In this document: positions 5,008-7,212 of the stretch, piece by piece | How positions within the stretch are numbered: the stretch's first letter is position 1 | Layout of the letters: every line of letters begins with the position of its first letter | NCBI GenBank assembly: GCA_002394465.1 | Contig: DGTU01000110.1 | Span: 1 to 7,212, forward strand | DNA from: Treponema sp. UBA4328 | Lineage (GTDB): Bacteria > Spirochaetota > Spirochaetia > Treponematales > Treponemataceae | Direction of reading: 5' to 3' | DNA: 7,212 nucleotides | Position numbers and translations under genes: made by a program | Notes under the pieces: generated by a model | The model's input: the letters and a program-made list of their open reading frames with translations, nothing else | The model's database searches: none | Told to the model about the DNA's origin: nothing

Positions 5008-6450
5008 TTATTCAGACGCTTTTACAGCCTTTCTTTCACGAAATCGTGCAATAAAACCTGCAAGACAGCAGATATCAGCAACAAGCATTGAATAAAATGC
5101 CGGATAAAAATACCTGAACTCCATACTGTGAGTTGAAACAACAATCCCTGCATAATAAAAAACAGAAAAAATCACCAGCCAGAACTCAAGCGACTGCGTA
5201 TATTTTATCTTTTCAATCTTTATCTTCGTAATTACAATAACAAGAGTAATTATAAGCATAAGGTAAGGTCTTAACGGAAAAAAGGTTTTATTAACGGCAA
5301 ACGAATAGCTGTCCAGAAACCAGTGCCTTACCCTGGAACCTGTAAGTCCGTAACGGCTTCCCTGATCCCACATGTCATAATACCATTCCCCGAGGAAAAG
5401 ATGATTTCCGATTCCAAGCGAATAGGTTATAAAAAATACTTCTGTCCTTAAAGCTTCATACGGTTCTTCCCGGAACAGGTTTATATATTTTTCAAGATTT
5501 GCTTTCAGTCCGGCTTTTGAAAGGTCAGCACGTCCATAGTCATCAAATTCCTTGAAAAGCACATGAATCGACGGAAAAAATTTCTCTTCCCTGTTCATCG
5601 CATCGACGAGAACTTTCGTTTTTCCCTCTCCGTAAAGGTCATCGTAATACGTAATATATTTTTCCTGTTTTTCAGGAGGCATCCTTGCAATAGTCGTAAC
5701 CGTTTTCCAGAAAAAACCGCCCGTAGAAGGACTCATCGTATCAATGTTCAGGATTTTAGGGATTGCAGCAACAAAGAACACCCCGAGGAACAACATTGCA
5801 ATGAGCAGAACTCTTGAAAGAACTGCTTTCTGATTATAAATGATAAAGGCAGCAGCAACAGGAAGAATCGTAAATGCATTTGCCCTGAAACCGAAAACGA
5901 TGAACGACGTAAAAACCGTAAGTACGCATACCGCAGCCCTGTCAAAGTTCATCAGCGTAGAAAAATCGAGTTCAAGAAGAAAAACAAGGGCGACAAAACC
6001 TGTTACATATCCGATTGAAACATCATAATAAATGCTTACGGCAAAAAACACCGGATTAAAAAGATAAAGAATATATGCCATAAAGCGGTTTTTAACCGTA
6101 AGGCGTTTTATCAGCAGGAGTGAAAAATAAAAAAAGAAAAAAGCCTGGAAAAATGCGTATCCGCTGTAATTACCCAGGAAAATGCGGAAAAAGGCAAGAA
6201 AATAGGCAGGTGTCGGCGTAACCCAGATCTGATAAGGCTCCCCCTGCGTCCCGTGAATCAGGTCACGCACAAGATCTTTTATATTACGAGCCAGTTCAAT
6301 ACGCTCATAGACATCTGAAAAAAGATTTCCCGGATATGTAATGATAAGGCACAGTGCTGCAGCAAAGAGCGAAACGATACAGATTTCCTTATTATTATTA
6401 AAGCCGCGTACAAACACACTGTTCCGGACTGATTTAATCCGATCTGGCAT
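5008..6450 (-). CDS. Polytopic inner-membrane protein, possibly a GT-C-fold glycosyltransferase (DUF6020-like)
   Basis: The 480-residue protein has about ten hydrophobic segments: near 22-40, 80-97, 98-117, 123-142, 145-162, 171-190, 192-206, 211-230, 395-409, 422-440 and 447-468 (some may be re-entrant). A large hydrophilic loop spans about 231-394. The first loop has an acidic site, 'YPGNLFSDVYERIE' (D46), and a 'TPTPAYF' motif precedes the next segment. The last segments hold 'EFRYFYPAFYSML' (444-455). An early loop Asp, many TM segments and an 'RY-x-P' near the end resemble GT-C enzymes, which transfer sugars from polyprenyl-phosphate donors; I would compare it with DUF6020. No substrate can be named. 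GGAG (6463-6460) lies 9 bases before the ATG. A candidate promoter and an inverted repeat lie just upstream. Its stop directly abuts the stop of the convergent secreted-protein gene. Confidence 0.85.
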   Translation of the reverse strand: MPDRIKSVRNSVFVRGFNNNKEICIVSLFAAALCLIITYPGNLFSDVYERIELARNIKDLVRDLIHGTQGEPYQIWVTPTPAYFLAFFRIFLGNYSGYAFFQAFFFFYFSLLLIKRLTVKNRFMAYILYLFNPVFFAVSIYYDVSIGYVTGFVALVFLLELDFSTLMNFDRAAVCVLTVFTSFIVFGFRANAFTILPVAAAFIIYNQKAVLSRVLLIAMLFLGVFFVAAIPKILNIDTMSPSTGGFFWKTVTTIARMPPEKQEKYITYYDDLYGEGKTKVLVDAMNREEKFFPSIHVLFKEFDDYGRADLSKAGLKANLEKYINLFREEPYEALRTEVFFITYSLGIGNHLFLGEWYYDMWDQGSRYGLTGSRVRHWFLDSYSFAVNKTFFPLRPYLMLIITLVIVITKIKIEKIKYTQSLEFWLVIFSVFYYAGIVVSTHSMEFRYFYPAFYSMLVADICCLAGFIARFRERKAVKASE

Positions 6451-6451
6451 A

Positions 6452-6488
6452 ACTCAAGACTCCGATTTTATAAAAATGAGACTTGAGT
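6452..6488. repeat. Inverted repeat over the promoter/RBS of the membrane protein gene
   Basis: ACTCAAGACTC (6452-6462) and GAGACTTGAGT (6478-6488) are inverted copies, with 10 of 11 positions complementary and a 15-base AT-rich centre. The upstream arm overlaps the candidate -10 box and transcription start; the downstream arm ends 2 bases before the ATG at 6450 and covers part of the Shine-Dalgarno GGAG. It may be a repressor operator. If transcription starts further upstream, it would instead be an RNA hairpin that hides the ribosome site. Confidence 0.6.
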
Positions 6489-6514
6489 ATAGATTTTTGA
6501 TTAATTTTTAGCAA
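6486..6514 (-). promoter_or_regulatory. Candidate promoter of the membrane protein gene
   Basis: On the minus strand, TTGCTA (6514-6509) is followed by a 17-base spacer and TATACT (6491-6486). These match the consensus at 4 and 5 of 6 positions. The predicted start, near 6479, leaves a leader of about 29 bases that carries the GGAG ribosome site. The box lies in the 89-base gap after tsaC, so the membrane protein gene can be transcribed independently. Confidence 0.45.
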
Positions 6515-6539
6515 CAGAAAAAAAAGAACGCTTTCAATG

Positions 6540-7121
6540 CTACAGAATAACTGCACCCTGACGGAGAATTTCTATTTTTCCTTCAGTCGAAAGGCTCACG
6601 ATTGTAGAAGGAACAGCTCCTTTTTTATCACCGTCATCGATTATAAGCGGAACATCCTTACCGAAAGTTTCCTTAATTTCAGCAATAGTTGACAGATTCT
6701 GTTCACCGCTTTTATTTACGCTTGTAGAATAGACCGGCGCACCGCATTCCTTTATAACCTGTCTCAGCCAGTCATCGGCAGGACACCTGAATGCAGTCGT
6801 TTCAAAGTTTCCGTCTTCAGCAAAAGTATGAACGATAATCGTAAGAGGACCCGGCCACCTTGCAAAAAGTTCATCCGGAATAAGATCCCTTGTATATTTT
6901 TTTACGTCAGAAGGTTCAGCAATAAGCTGTATCAGCCGCTTGGATTCATCCCTGCCCTTTATCCTGCAGATTTCCTGATTTGTATGAAAAGAATAATGCC
7001 TGCCGTCTACAATTCCTGAAAATCCGTAAACAGTATCAGTCGGAAGTATGACAACTTTACCCCTGCGAAGATAACTTACGGCAATAGAAACAGATTCTTT
7101 ATCAGACTTGCGGCAAATCAT
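6540..7121 (-). CDS. tsaC: Threonylcarbamoyl-AMP synthase, TsaC/YrdC type
   Basis: TsaC makes threonylcarbamoyl-AMP from threonine, bicarbonate and ATP, the first step in forming t6A37 on tRNAs that read ANN codons. The 193 residues form a single YrdC domain without the extra C-terminal domain of Sua5. Motifs in order are 'VVILPTDTVYGFSG' (23-36), 'IKGRDESKRL' (54-63, the K-x-R nucleotide/bicarbonate site), 'WPGPLTIIV' (89-97), 'FRCPAD' (111-116), 'STSVNKSGE' (132-140, the S-x-N motif, with Val for the common Ala) and 'PSTIV' (171-175). The position after 'SK' in the second motif is Arg where Pro is common. AGGAAG (7136-7131) sits 9 bases before the ATG and supports the start. The start overlaps the end of an upstream minus-strand gene, so it is probably distal in an operon. 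Confidence 0.94.
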   Translation of the reverse strand: MICRKSDKESVSIAVSYLRRGKVVILPTDTVYGFSGIVDGRHYSFHTNQEICRIKGRDESKRLIQLIAEPSDVKKYTRDLIPDELFARWPGPLTIIVHTFAEDGNFETTAFRCPADDWLRQVIKECGAPVYSTSVNKSGEQNLSTIAEIKETFGKDVPLIIDDGDKKGAVPSTIVSLSTEGKIEILRQGAVIL

Positions 7122-7212
7122 AAATCGGCACTTCCTTTATTACAGAACGTTTTGAAACCCTGCGTGTTTTCACTGAACTCAGGAACAGAAGAAAATAAAC
7201 TCCTGCAAAAAC
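7102..7212 (-). CDS. C-terminal end of an upstream gene, probably a membrane protein (partial)
   Basis: Reading in from the window edge on the minus strand, one frame stays open for 36 codons and ends at TGA (7104-7102), 20 bases inside tsaC. It reads 'VFAGVYFLLFLSSVKTRRVSKRSVIKEV' and onward, a hydrophobic segment followed by a basic tail, as expected for the last TM helix of a membrane protein with a cytoplasmic C-terminus. A second frame is also open and ends with an ATGA overlap on the tsaC start, but its composition is less protein-like. The fragment is too short to name a family, and the frame choice is a judgement. Confidence 0.45.
   Translation of the reverse strand, partial: VFAGVYFLLFLSSVKTRRVSKRSVIKEVPIYDLPQV

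Noticed and set aside
6518..6535. Possible intrinsic terminator after tsaC (minus strand): GAA-AGCG-TTC followed by eight T
   Set aside because: The T-run is good but the stem is only 3 bp, too short for a convincing terminator.
1..7212. tRNA, rRNA, tmRNA, CRISPR array, insertion sequence or phage genes
   Set aside because: I looked on both strands and saw no cloverleaf, regular spaced repeats, transposase or integrase motifs; base composition looks even across the window.

Overview
The window looks like chromosomal DNA from a spirochaete, most likely a Treponema species. The support is moderate AT-richness, SmpB, LepB and HemW proteins of spirochaete-like style, and the gene order hemW-lepB-smpB-secreted protein. 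From memory this order resembles the TP0183-TP0186 region of T. pallidum; I could not check that here. No mobile element, CRISPR array, tRNA or rRNA is visible. Coding density is very high, and no stretch over 100 bases lacks a gene.

Layout. Bases 1-1725 (+) hold a two-component pair: the DNA-binding end of an OmpR/PhoB-type response regulator, cut by the window edge, and its EnvZ-like membrane histidine kinase. The kinase gene runs 44 bases into the 3' end of a convergent hemW gene. On the minus strand, lepB (signal peptidase I) and hemW form a tight pair in which the lepB stop touches the hemW start. A 68-base divergent region separates lepB from smpB (+). It carries a 12-bp palindrome whose centre could act as the -35 box for both directions. 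Downstream of smpB, 33 bases away, is an unrecognised secreted protein with a clear signal peptide. It ends exactly where a convergent polytopic membrane protein gene ends. That gene has its own candidate promoter overlapped by an inverted repeat. The window closes with tsaC (threonylcarbamoyl-AMP synthase, minus strand), whose start overlaps the end of an upstream gene cut by the window edge.

How the genes relate. Most are housekeeping: ribosome rescue (SmpB), protein export (LepB), tRNA t6A modification (TsaC), and heme-related or unknown radical-SAM work (HemW). The two-component system and the membrane protein are the accessory parts. I do not see a new multi-gene system. The strongest oddity is the signal peptidase: its Ser box and GDNR box are intact, but the position of the general-base lysine reads arginine. 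Next in interest are the compact divergent promoter of lepB/smpB with almost no leader, and the inverted repeat over the promoter of the membrane protein gene.
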